Positions 36,515 to 47,526 of a stretch of DNA of 64,000 nucleotides are shown here, piece by piece. Position numbers and translations under genes: made by a program. The notes beneath the pieces were generated by a model, which was not told the DNA's origin, ran no database searches, and was given only the letters and a program-made list of their open reading frames with translations. The DNA is from Dioscorea cayenensis subsp. rotundata (lineage: Eukaryota; Streptophyta; Magnoliopsida; Dioscoreales; Dioscoreaceae). The DNA lies in assembly GCF_009730915.1 (NCBI RefSeq), contig NC_052479.1:29141610-29205609 (forward strand). The letters are read 5' to 3'. The stretch's first letter is position 1; each line of letters starts with the position of its first letter.

Positions 36515-37818
36515 ACATATGCAGTCACTTTCCTAGACATAGATTATCTTGGCAACTATTGGAACCTTAATGCAAACTTGTATTCATGTTGATTTTGCCA
36601 AATAGGTGACTCTCCAGCCAAATGGATGACAAAATGAGCTAAATTCCATAGAGACAAAAAAACAAAAATGAAGTAGTTGAAGAGCACGGCAGAGCAGCAA
36701 CCACAAGTGTTACAGCAGGCATCATACAATACAAAACAGAGTAATGTCCAGACCCATATTAGACAGAGAGTTACTAGCTCTAATTCCTTAGAGCTCATCA
36801 GTATTGATTAAATCTACAGAACTCATCAAGGCTGCCGGTGAGATGCCTGAGGCCAGCTTGTTGTTGACTTATTAACTCGATGGTCGCCTCCGGGAATGTT
36901 GTCCAACTAGTTCACCACTCAGTATGGTATGCGTTCACTTAGCATTGTGTTCAGTTTTACTGGCCTTTTCATCTGTCTTGCTCCATGTTCTCTCTTCAGA
37001 TCATGGACCGAAACAAATACGAAACATCCAAACAGGAAAACCCTGATGATACTCATATAACAGTATGAATGTTCTTCTATACCCATAACTGAACTAAAGA
37101 ACACATTCTCACTAGTTCTCAAGAAATATGAATTTGTATTGAATTATAACTAGTAATGAATCCCAACATTAAGTAATGAAGAAATTCATATAAGCATAAA
37201 AAATTTCAGATATCTCTGGAAAAAATACATCCCCTCTAAATTATCCATGACTGATTTTATCTCATTAACATTCAAAAAAAAAAAAAATGCAGAGGAAAAA
37301 GGGAGGGAACAGCCACTGCTCCAAGATCACAACAAGAAACAAGGCAATGCAACAAGTGGAAATCTCAAAACTGTATTACCCCAGTGCCTGTTCAAAAAAC
37401 AGTTATAACCAAGCAAAATCAGACGTACACAACAGGCCGAAGCAACCATCTTTTTAAACTCATACAAAGATTGCAATTTATGGCGCCGAGGCTTGCTTGT
37501 TTAAACTTTGAGAGACCTAACTGATCAAAGAATCGGCACAGATAACTCAACACCTTTATTCAGATAAGAGTAATTGCTCTACCAAAAAAACGTTATTCAT
37601 ACTCTGATGCTAATATTGATTAACTGTCCTGTGTGATCATCATTGCATTAAGCTTTAGAATCTTGAGTGATACTTCCACCTCACCCCGAGTTGTTAATCA
37701 TAGGATGCTAAAATGAGAAATGAATCAAATTTGTCTCTCAAGAAAGCAAAATGGCATCTCTTCATATATGCATCCATCTGCAGTTTTACTTACCACAGCA
37801 ACAGCGATCCAGAGGTCT
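36515..37818. other. Intergenic, no gene recognised
   Basis: Moderately complex sequence without a convincing ORF on either strand; the short ORFs lack recognisable motifs. It could hold a non-coding transcript end, but nothing shows this directly. Confidence 0.35.
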
Positions 37819-37828
37819 TCTGAATCAC

Positions 37829-38214
37829 GGGTAAATATTTTGATAGGGCATCAAACTATGGTCCTTTTTTATTTTATGATTCAAACTTCAATTTGAATCA
37901 AAATGGTTAGTCAACTTCAATTTTATTTCACAGAATGGTCACTTGAAATATTCCAACCTATTTTTAATAATGTGATGCTAGAAATTCTCAGTCAGCAGGT
38001 AAGATAGAATTGTCAGCTAAGCAGACAACGTGTCATATATATGATAATAGATAATTTCCGTCATATACATCATCAACAATAGGCTGGAAATCTCTCAAGT
38101 GACCACTCTATGAAACAAAATTGAAGCTGGATAACTATTTTGATTCAAATTGAAGTTTGAACCCTAAAGTGAAAAATGACCCTATTTTGGTAACCCTATT
38201 AAAAAAATTTACCC
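37829..38214. mobile_element. MULE-type MITE, 386 bp hairpin
   Basis: Long inverted repeats: left GGGTAAAT...TTCAAACTTCAATTTGAATC...AATGGTCACTTGA; right its inverse, ending ATTTACCC. They are flanked by a perfect 10-bp duplication TCTGAATCAC (37819-37828 and 38215-38224). An 8-11 bp duplication and long inverted repeats indicate a Mutator-derived MITE. It is non-coding, and inserted just beyond the end of the trihelix remnant. Confidence 0.88.
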
Positions 38215-38231
38215 TCTGAATCACTCTTCCT

Positions 38232-38574
38232 TTAGCCTGTCTGATCCACATTGATAACCGCATCCATGGAATAAAAAACTTGATGGTCAAAGAAAGGTGG
38301 AAGGCCAGAACCTTTTCTCCACTGACAATCCATAAACAGATATGAACTCCCATTTCCTAATTTTCCAGTAATTAGCCAGTAGCAGTAACTCCCATCTACG
38401 CTTACATTGGTTTGAAGACCTAATGACATCTGAAGCTGCGCAATTGTCTGATAGGATCTTCCATTTCTGACACGAGGATAGAGATCTAAGCCCATCCTCA
38501 TCCAATGCTGCACAGTCATGGAAAATAAAATCGACTTTCATTTTCAAATTGTAAAAGGGAACCAATGTAGACAT
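38232..38574 (-). pseudogene. Trihelix (Myb/SANT-like) transcription factor remnant
   Basis: Minus-strand reading: KWKILSDNCAASDVIRSSNQ then CKRRWELLLLANYWKIRKWE in one frame, then, after a one-base shift near 38350, SYLFMDCQWRKGSGLPPFFD and HQVFYSMDAVINVDQTG to a stop. 'KW..LS..C......RSSNQCKRRW..LL..Y.KI..WE' is the plant trihelix DNA-binding pattern with its spaced tryptophans, and 'GLPPFFD..VF.SMDAVI' is a typical follow-on. The first helix is degenerate. It sits at the right edge of the region shared by the two CUE copies (similarity to the left copy starts just beside it), so it may mark the duplication breakpoint. Confidence 0.6.
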
Positions 38575-38685
38575 TTCACAGTAATATAGATGTCATTCAT
38601 AACAATATCTGTGCACAATAAGACAAGTCTTTGGAAATGAATACCATTTGAAGGGATGAAAACCAGAAAGGAGCTCAGTTGAATC

Positions 38686-41600
38686 TCAAAAGTTATCAGG
38701 ATGCAAATTCCCCGGTATGGAATTGCTCATTAGAGCTTGTTTGAGATGCACTGTCCATGCATAATTATTAACCTGAAAATAGACAAAATTGGGTCTGACA
38801 TCAGTTAAGACAAAATTTTATAAAAACAGTACAATCATGAGACCAAAAAAACTTCATACCTCAAGTATTCTCAGTTGCTCCTGATACTGTGATACCAGCT
38901 GTTTTAGATGCTGCACTTCTTGGTTTCCCCGTGATACTCTTTCTGGTGTTCATGTTGTATTGCTATTGCTCGATTCAGAACATTATTTTCTCGACACAAA
39001 GCTTCTACTTGCTCCTTAAACAATATGTTTTCCTGTTTTACATTCAAAAGGACTTTAGAAGAACAACAACACTGCCTAGGACATTGTTGGTTTCCATATG
39101 CATGAGCTTATTCAGAAATAGTTCATTTTACTTACAAAAAATATGATGTTAAAATACCTTCTGGAAGTTCTGCATAGCTTCAGAGTCAACACGGGACATG
39201 ATGGACTTCTCCAACACTTCAAGCGCCCTAGAAGCACGAGCCCTTACATCATCCACATTCGAGGCATACATCATCTCCAAAATGAAAAAATCCACCCATT
39301 TAGAACCATCTCTTGGAAGCGTTACTGCAGGAGATGGATGCACAGGACCTTCATCTCTGCTATTTTTGTCTGAAATACCTGTCAAATTCACAGCAGAACT
39401 ATAATCAAATCTTGCATCTTCCTCTGTGAATGATCATTCAGCTTTATCCATTAAATTGAGGAAAGAAGATGGGATGCCAATTGGTTAAATAAGGAACCAA
39501 AAAAAAATAAAACAAGTTTCTCCACATTCATAAAACTGGCAAAAATAACTTCACTGGGCATCGAAACAAAGAACTCAGATAGTTAACTTACTGCCATGCT
39601 TAAAAATATAAAGGTGCACCTTCACCTCAGTAACTACTAGTTGAATAACCTAAAACTTCTGATTACCATCAGAAATTCAGCATACAGTAACCAATCATGC
39701 AACAAAATTGTTGGGCATGGCACTAATTCATGGTAATCTTACTAGCTTTTGCTGTTATGTTCTTTAGAATTCATCAGTTTAAGATATGAAAATGTATCAA
39801 CAGACTATTACTCAAGGAGTTGACTTATAGCAAATACAACTAGTTAATAAATGAACCTGATTTTGACATTAGGTTATAATTCCCTTCATAACTTGAATAA
39901 TAAAGTACACATAGCTGCAACTACACCAAAATGGACATATTTAAGATATTCTACAAGTAAACAGAAGATGGGTTTTCGACTTTCAAGGGTTCAGAAAGAC
40001 ACAAAGTGAATTGCACCAAACAGAATGTTAGCATAGCAGTCATGCCACACAACATATCTTATTTAACCTTTTTAAAATTTGCATATGGGAAGTTACTTGA
40101 AAAATTGTAACACATTTACTAGGCGAATAATTATAAAGGAAAATTTGCGGTGAGAATTAGGTAAAGACTGGAACAAGAACTAAGCATAACACAATACTGG
40201 TAGAAAGGAGCATGTGAATTTGAAAGAGAGTCAAGAAACAAATAAAGTTTGCGTATTAATCATTAAAGCAAGGAAAAGTATGAGAAAAATAATCTGAAAC
40301 ACTGAAATAATGTTGGGGATTTGATGGAACATTTGAGGAAGCTTTCTCAATAGCTGATTATTATGCCAACCTTTTTATAACTTACCAAAGAAAAAGTGTA
40401 AGAACTCTGCTCATGGCTAGATGGCATGAAAAAATATATAAAAACTCATAGAAACCTTGAACCTTAAACACTAATATATAAAAATATATATATATAAAAA
40501 AGCAGAGGATCACGTATAACATTTTTTAATTATGCATGTTTAGGCCATCCTACCTGCACCAGATGATTGAACATTTAATGCATTTTCATTGACTGATTTG
40601 CCCATAGCAGATCAAGTTCATCTCCGCTGATTCTAAATAGAGATCATTTAAACTCATTATGGCAAAATCCAAGTCATCACCATATGCCTCCAATGCCCTC
40701 TCAAGAAACTGAAAAATCATTCAACAATTTATTAGCAAGGCAGAAATGGTCATGTGGTATTCTCTTGATTAATTTGAATGAAAACAAAAAACAAAAAATA
40801 AATACCGGCTTTAGTTTGGACAACAAAAAAAAATCTAAGGAGCACTCTCTACAATCAAATTGCTTGCATCATATGGTCCGATAGACAAAAACCAAAAATT
40901 GTAAAAGAGCCCTGCTTAGTCAAAATAAATTTCTAGACTAACAAAATACCAAGTCGCTATAAGATAATTTACAACAAAAGATACATCATTAATTAGTGGA
41001 GTTCCATTTTATTCCACATATACATTTCAGAATGTAAACTGAAGGTAGCGAAGCACCGTATTTAGAATAGTCAAAGTCGGCTCATTATTAACTTGAATGA
41101 TGCAAAATCATTTGTAGATGAAAAGGTATGTTGGTTTCAATAGCTGATCCATAGTATGAGGACCTTGTGGACCACACATTGAGATGTCTTAGATTCTCGA
41201 TGAATGTTAATATGTATATTAACCTTTCAATATATGAAGCAGAAGAATAACCAATGCTCCCACATCATTTAAATAGGTAAATATGGATTTGAACATATAT
41301 GCCTAGGTATTTTATACAAGTAAATGGCAATATGAGTGAAATAGATGGGTAGGATGTTTCAAATTCAAAAAATAATCGGCCCAGTCAATTTGCCAAATAA
41401 TTGTAGACCATAACATCTGGGAGAAATAACACACAACACCCGAGCTCCATAATATTAACAACATTTTCATTATTTCAAATGGTATACCCATTTTTCTAAT
41501 ATATAAATTGATTAGTCACTTCCCATACAAGTATTAATAAGCATGAGTGAAACACATGGGCAGAATGGTACAAATTCCAAAATTAATCAAAGAGAGGCCA

Positions 41601-42232
41601 ATCATTTTGCAAAATAATATCTCTGACTGGGCTACCTAGATGAAATCGACATGATGTACGTGCTCTGTAATAGTCGCTATGTTTTCTCCACTTCACCAGA
41701 TATATCCCCATTTTTACTTGAAGGTGAATTGATTATTCACTTCAGATACAAGTGCCAAGAGTGACTCAAGATAAGTAGAATACTACACCTTCCAACACTA
41801 ATTAAAGCAAGTGGTGAAAATAACCTAGCATTACAACAAAGTATAACAAATTGCAGATGAATTTGAGAATAAAAGGCTGCATTTATAGACCTTGAAAACA
41901 AATCCATAACTCATAGCTTTAATGAGAAACATCAAATACTGGATTGGATCAATAGAAAACCAATTGAACGGTGAAAAAAAAGGGCAAATGCATCACCTTC
42001 TGACTCATATCCGGGAACAAGGACCTCAAATGATCGATATGCGCCGAAGTATCAAACCTCGCAGAGATTGAGATGAGGGTCTGGGAGGCGAGAAGCGGAA
42101 ATGAGTAGGGGACGAGGAGGAGCAGCGGATGCGCTTGGACACGGAGGTGTCGAAAGGGGATTGGGACGGTGAGTGGTGGTGAAGCTCTTCAAAGATGGAG
42201 TTAGATCTCTTGCCGAGCACGATGACAGACAT
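38686..42232 (-). pseudogene. CUE-domain protein gene, decayed duplicate
   Basis: Same five-exon layout as the intact copy at 1740-5222: exons at about 42232-42003 (shortened), 40708-40560, 39378-39158, 39032-38860 and 38772-38686. Exon 1 (MSVIVLGKRSNSIFEELHHH) lost 28 bases after LRGL, shifting the frame to a stop. Exon 2 carries small deletions that end in a stop after NLICYGQ. Exon 4 lost one base, giving HHQ/HEHQKEYHGETKKCSI and a stop. Exons 3 and 5 remain open (GISDKNSRDEGPVHPS; end HPDNF). Splice sites are kept, so a transcript could still be made, but no full protein. The CUE helix 1 and coiled coil are both out of frame. Confidence 0.88.
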
Positions 42233-42560
42233 GATGGTGGTGACGATCCCCGCTTCTACTCCACCTCCGGCTCGAAACTCCCCGCCACCCGCCGCCGGCG
42301 AACTCCCAAGGCCTTCGTACCCATAGATCAGCCGCTATCTCTGGAGGATCGGAGCTAGGGTTTCGTGCCAAGCGAGAGAGAGAGAGAGAGACGAAGAAAG
42401 AAGGAGGGCTTTGGTTTGCGTGAAGACAAAAAGGAGAGAAACACAGAAAGACAAGAAAAGGATGTTTTCGTAAAAAGATTTATTATAAAATCGAGGGTTC
42501 TTTTTGCATATATTTATAAATATATCCAAAAAAATGAAAACTACATAAATACCCCTTCAT
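42233..42560 (-). promoter_or_regulatory. CUE pseudogene 5' flank with (GA)n
   Basis: Matches 5223-5560 upstream of the intact CUE gene, with an expanded (GA)n at 42373-42391. This shows the duplication extended past the start codon. Confidence 0.5.
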
Positions 42561-42786
42561 AATGTGGATTGAATAATAAACTTTGGTGGATGATTAGTTG
42601 TTTTGTTATTTCACCTGAGATGAGCGGCTAAAAAAAGTAAAGGCATCTACAAAGCTCTGACGGAGTAAGTGAGGGCAGAGTCTGCACATACCTGAGTGTT
42701 AAAATTATCCGCACATAAACCACTATTCACACACACACAGTGTAAATGATAAATTACTACTCTCAAACTACTAGAGTTTAATTCAG

Positions 42787-43184
42787 GGAAAGCTCGAACT
42801 CGACTCGTTTATAGTCGAGTCGAGCTCGAGTAGTCAAGCAAGCTGAGCATTTTAATACTTGACTCGAGTGCTCACGAACTTAATCGAGTAGTTGTATTTG
42901 TGTGTATATATTATATATTAGTTATATATATAATTGAGTTCAAGCTCAAGCTCGAGTTCCGGTATAAAAATATATCTAATTAAACCAAGTTTATTATTAG
43001 CTTTTATCGAGTTTAATCGAGCGAGTTTGAGTAGCTCAATTTATATATCGAGTTGAGCTTAAGTTTCAAAAACCAAACTCGTTTGAGTTTAAGCTGAGTA
43101 TTGAGAAAGCGTATTTTCAATCGAGCTCGAGCTCAAGTAGCTTGATATTTGGCTTTAACTTGATCGATTATACCCCTACTCACA
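42787..43184. mobile_element. Degenerate hAT-like repeat rich in GAGCTCGAG
   Basis: AGCTCGAACTCGA at the left and GAGCTCGAGCTCAAG further right, ending TATACCCCTA. Many CTCGAG/GAGCTC palindromic words lie in both arms. This resembles a widespread plant non-autonomous element with (T)AGGG ends. No target duplication was found and the left end is degraded. Confidence 0.5.
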
Positions 43185-43981
43185 CTCTTATAAATGTGCA
43201 TTCATGTGTGATTAAAACTTTCACCACTTAATAATTCATTCATTGTTAATAAACTATTAGGGGTAACCTGTAAATATTAATGTCCAAAATATTAATAGCC
43301 TAGTCATTAGCTCCACTATAAAAAGCATTGGTGCAGGAATTTAAGAGCCTTAAATTCAAGTATTTGTGTAGAAATTTAAAAGCTTCAAATTCAAGTCCCA
43401 CTCAACATAATGATGATGGGGATCTCCTGTGTTACTTGGTGAAAGTATAATGGTTGGGCACTCAAATTCACCATGCTTACTGTCTTTTGTAAAAATAATT
43501 AAAAGAATAGTAATATAATATAGTTATGTAACAGTAATATTAATTATATATATATATATATTTATTTAAATTAAATCTTATGAAAAAAATGCTACAATGT
43601 GTGATTAAAAAAACACTTGGTTTTTTTTAATGAGGCTTGAATTTTGCACGTGGATAAGCGTATGTTTGGTGCATGGATCAAACTCGGAGAAAGAGAAAAT
43701 TTATTTATGGGTAAATTATCTTTTTAAAACATGAACAACAATAAATAAAAATTATAGAAATTTGAAATAATTTTAAATTAATATTTTGTTTATATACCTT
43801 TTTAAGAATTTGTATGCAAAAACCAATAGATATGTATAGTACAAGTTTTATGTAAAAAATGTTGAACAAAAGAATTGCTTTTTGAGTGTTTATTTTCAAT
43901 TGAAGTTAACACAATAATTAATTTTGCCATACCCATTAGACTAAATCATACCCATTTTTTTAAATGTGAAGACCAATACAA
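43185..43981. other. Intergenic between CUE pseudogene and MITE
   Basis: No gene recognised. A short internal echo, AATTTAAGAGCCTTAAATTC and AATTTAAAAGCTTCAAATTC (43340-43400), is the only structure seen. Confidence 0.35.
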
Positions 43982-43990
43982 TGAAACAAA

Positions 43991-44475
43991 TGGGTAAAAA
44001 TCGAGAGGTAATCAAACTATACATATATTTCACTTTACACACTAAACTTCAATTTGTATTTTTTTTTCACTTTACTTTGATTTTGGTTTAACTAAATGAT
44101 ACTTAATAGATTCCAGTGAGAAATGTTAGGCGTGAACATCGGATAAGTCACGTGGATAGCATTTGGCAGGTCATATACTGATGTAGACAAGCCTTGTCAC
44201 CCTTAAGGGCTATATCATCCATCCAAGTGTCATTAAATTTTATATTGACATTATTTTTAGAGTGACGTGGCTAGTCCACATCAATATATGGCATGTTCAA
44301 ATGTCTCCATGTGGCTTATCCGGTGTCCATCTCAGATATTTCTCACCAAAATCCATCAGTACCATTCAGTTGGAATTAAATTAAAGTATGATGATCAAAA
44401 AAATACAAATTGGAGTTTGATATCCAAATTAAAAATATGAGTATAGTTTAGTTATCTCTTAACATGATTTTTACC
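43991..44475. mobile_element. MULE-type MITE, about 485 bp hairpin
   Basis: The left arm GGGTAAAAATC...ATCAAACTATAC...AACTTCAATTTG... pairs with the right arm ending GTATAGTTTAG...GATTTTTACC. They are flanked by the 9-bp duplication TGAAACAAA (43982-43990 and 44476-44484). It shares AAACTTCAATTTG subterminal words with the MITE at 37829-38214, so both belong to one family. The internal loop holds GTGG- and CACATGG-type words and no ORF. Confidence 0.82.
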
Positions 44476-44600
44476 TGAAACAAACACTAAAACACAGACA
44501 AAACATAATAAAAAAAGTAAATATTGGGCCACTCAAGGAAGGAAGGAAGAGCACCCGCATATTATTTTCAAAACATAATAATATATATCTATTATATATG

Positions 44601-45330
44601 TGTCACGCCCCGAACCCAGCTCTATGGACCTGGGACGCTGACAAACGGTCGTACACCTACAAACCTTAAGATTAAAATCAACGTAGCTTTGCAAATTCTA
44701 ACACAAATCAAAAATTTCAAACTTATGAGAAAACTAGGCATCTTCATCTAAAACATATCCAAACCTCACAATGATTTGAGACCTACAGAATATAAGCCAC
44801 CAGTATTAAAAATCATACTTATGTAAACCAACAGTTTCAGACATGCCTATTCCAATAAAAAATATCTCAAAACATATAACTTCAAAAGTAATACAATCTT
44901 ACTGACAATAAGATAACTCAGAAATGAACAACTTTCATATTTTTTTTACCTTATCCAGTTCAATCTTCATGATCATCAAAAATGGCCATAATTCTTCAGG
45001 CTATGCACAAAAATATCATCCGAGACACTTATACCAATAGGGCTATATCTCATAAACTACAGATGCATAAAACCTGAAATTTTGCAGGTATTTAGGTAAC
45101 ATCAAACTATATAACTTTGTTATATTACTCTTCTCCAAATTCCATATACAAGACCATCAAATTGTCTAAGCAATCGTTATATTCTCTGCAGAAATAATAT
45201 TGAGCACACCTATAGAAATCTGATCATATCTCACAATTTACATGGCTAAAAATTCTGAAATTTTGCAGAGTCAAATATAACATCGTCCTATATAACTTTC
45301 TTATATAAATATAAATCTAAAACAGGTTTT
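44601..45330. mobile_element. LTR fragment starting TGTCACGCCCCGAACCC
   Basis: TGTCACGCCCCGAACCC is a typical end of plant Ty3/gypsy LTRs. Downstream, an approximately 180-bp unit is repeated in diverged form: CATAAAACCTGAAATTTTGC...TATATAACTTTGTTATAT (45067-45125) and AAAAATTCTGAAATTTTGC...TATATAACTTTCTTATAT (45247-45307). This internal repetition is common in such LTRs. No opposite end or coding part was found, so the right limit is approximate. Confidence 0.5.
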
Positions 45331-46050
45331 ATCTTTTGGATGTGTTGTAGCCTTTGACTTAGCAATTTTTTTTTTAATACAAATATGAATAAGGCACATG
45401 TCAGAGATGATGCACACGATGATCTCTACAATACCTTTGTCCTACACTTGTATGAGTTGGGATTTAACCCAGGTCCTCAGCAAAACAAACACATATACAA
45501 AGAATCCGATGGCAATACATTAAATGATTGATGATTTAATAAAATTTTGTATCCCTCACATGATAAAAAAATAAAAAATAAAAAATAAAATAAATTATGT
45601 TACACATATTACCTTCTTATATTTTACTCTTTATTTTATTTACAAAGTAAACTATTGCAGCCTAAAATTGTATAATTGGATATCTTTGTAACAAAATATG
45701 CTAAGCAAAAATATTATTCATATTGATGTTTACATATATAACCCTATAGTAATATGCATATACCAATCTCATTTTTCCAAGTGCAAAAACAGTTACAAAA
45801 TATAAATTTATACTTTTCCCCCTTTTTTTCTCAATTAATTTTTAAATATTCGCTAATATTATTATTTTAACAAAAATTATCCAAGTTTTAAGACAAACAT
45901 TTAATAAATTTTTTTTCACAAATGCATTGAAGGATGATTTAATCATTTAATATAATGAATTGTAAAATCTAATTTTCACAAGGGTATAATAGTACTTACA
46001 TATACAATACACCAAATTAAATACTTTTATTACAATAATTTTGACATTTT
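45331..46050. other. AT-rich intergenic DNA upstream of CNOT10
   Basis: No gene seen; AT-rich with short A and T runs. It probably includes the CNOT10 promoter, but no distinct box could be chosen. Confidence 0.35.
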
Positions 46051-46290
46051 ATAGGGTTTTATATGCAAAAACAAAAAAATCTTTTTTTATTAATGTCTTT
46101 TTCCTATCTATCTTTCTCATCCATCGTCTTTTGTTTATCACAACCAAAGCTCTTATCTCCTCCGAAAAGCCCCAAATCCAAAACCCTAGCCCATTTCCAA
46201 AACCCTAGAATGGAGGAGATCGGGATCCATTCCACTCCCCTTTAGGCCCTCGATTACTAGGGTTAACGATCGGTATCGTTGGATCTAGGA

Positions 46291-47493
46291 ATGGACGCGC
46301 GCGACTCTTCGCCCAGTGGTGATTCCCCCGTGGAGGACGATCAGGCGCTCTCGGTCACGGCGGCGCTCGCCAAGGAGGCGGCGGGGTTGTTCCAGAGCCG
46401 GCGGTACTCGGAGTGTGTGGATTTGTTGAAACAGCTGTCTCGGTTGAAAGAGGACGATCCCAAGGTTGAACCTTTTTTTTTTTCTCTTTCTCTCTCTTGC
46501 TTTTTTTTAAAATTTTTTTTAATTTGTTGAAAAGGTTGAGATTTTTGGTTCTGAATCCATGAGGGAGTTCGGATGATGTTATTTTTGTTGTATTTATAGT
46601 ACTGTTCTGTGAATTATTGGTTGATGGTTACTGTGCTACGGATTTAGGATTTGGTTTCTACTGTGAATCATTTTCTTTGATAGCGTTAACTGATGCTTTG
46701 ATGCCTAAGGACGGCCCCTTACTCATAGCACATGTTGGTAGTTTGCTGAATTTTTATAGGTGCATTTGTTAGCGATTGTCTGGTTGCTAGGTTTTGGCAT
46801 GTTCGAAAAGCAAGTAGTTTGCTGTGTCGCTAGTTCTAGCTGTTCGAATTCATCTATCCAGTGGACAGTCAACTTGTCCTTACTGGCCCGTGGCGTCTCT
46901 TGCCTCAGTTTTTCGACAGCAGACTCCCTAATCTGTGCTACTTTTTTGCTGTTCCTTGTTTAGCTTTATCCTTTATTGTCGTGCTAAAATTAAGTTCTAA
47001 CCGAGTTATATACCTCAATTTCTCCACTAAGAAAATAGCTTTAAAATAATGATCATGATGCTTTGTTTATGCATGATAAAAGTGCATGTGTACTTTTAAA
47101 CTGTTAGTTTTTACCTAGTCTTACTTCTGAGGTTAATCTCATGTAGTGACATCTAATGCAGTAGCTCAATCTTTATTTTTCGTTGATACTTACATACATT
47201 GTAATGCAAACTTTCTCCTTTGGTGATGGTGGCCAATATCTCACCACAATCGAGTATGCTACTGGCTTCATTACATTGTGCTCTTTGATATTCCTTTCTT
47301 TTTAATGTATATTGTCATTTATACTTCTGTAAAAGTTGTCTATAATGTTGACTATGCAGTTACCTTGTTGGTACGATGTTGCAGGTTGCACATAACATTG
47401 TTGTTGCAGAGTATTACCGTGATGGTTGCTTTGATCCCCGGAAACTGCTTGATGTCCTCACCAAGGTTAAGCTGACATGAATAGATTTTCTGC

Positions 47494-47526
<33 letters not shown>

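Noticed and set aside
46063..46245. 60-codon ORF upstream of CNOT10 as a separate gene
   Set aside because: Low-complexity leader sequence with no known motif; at most an upstream ORF if transcription starts before 46063.
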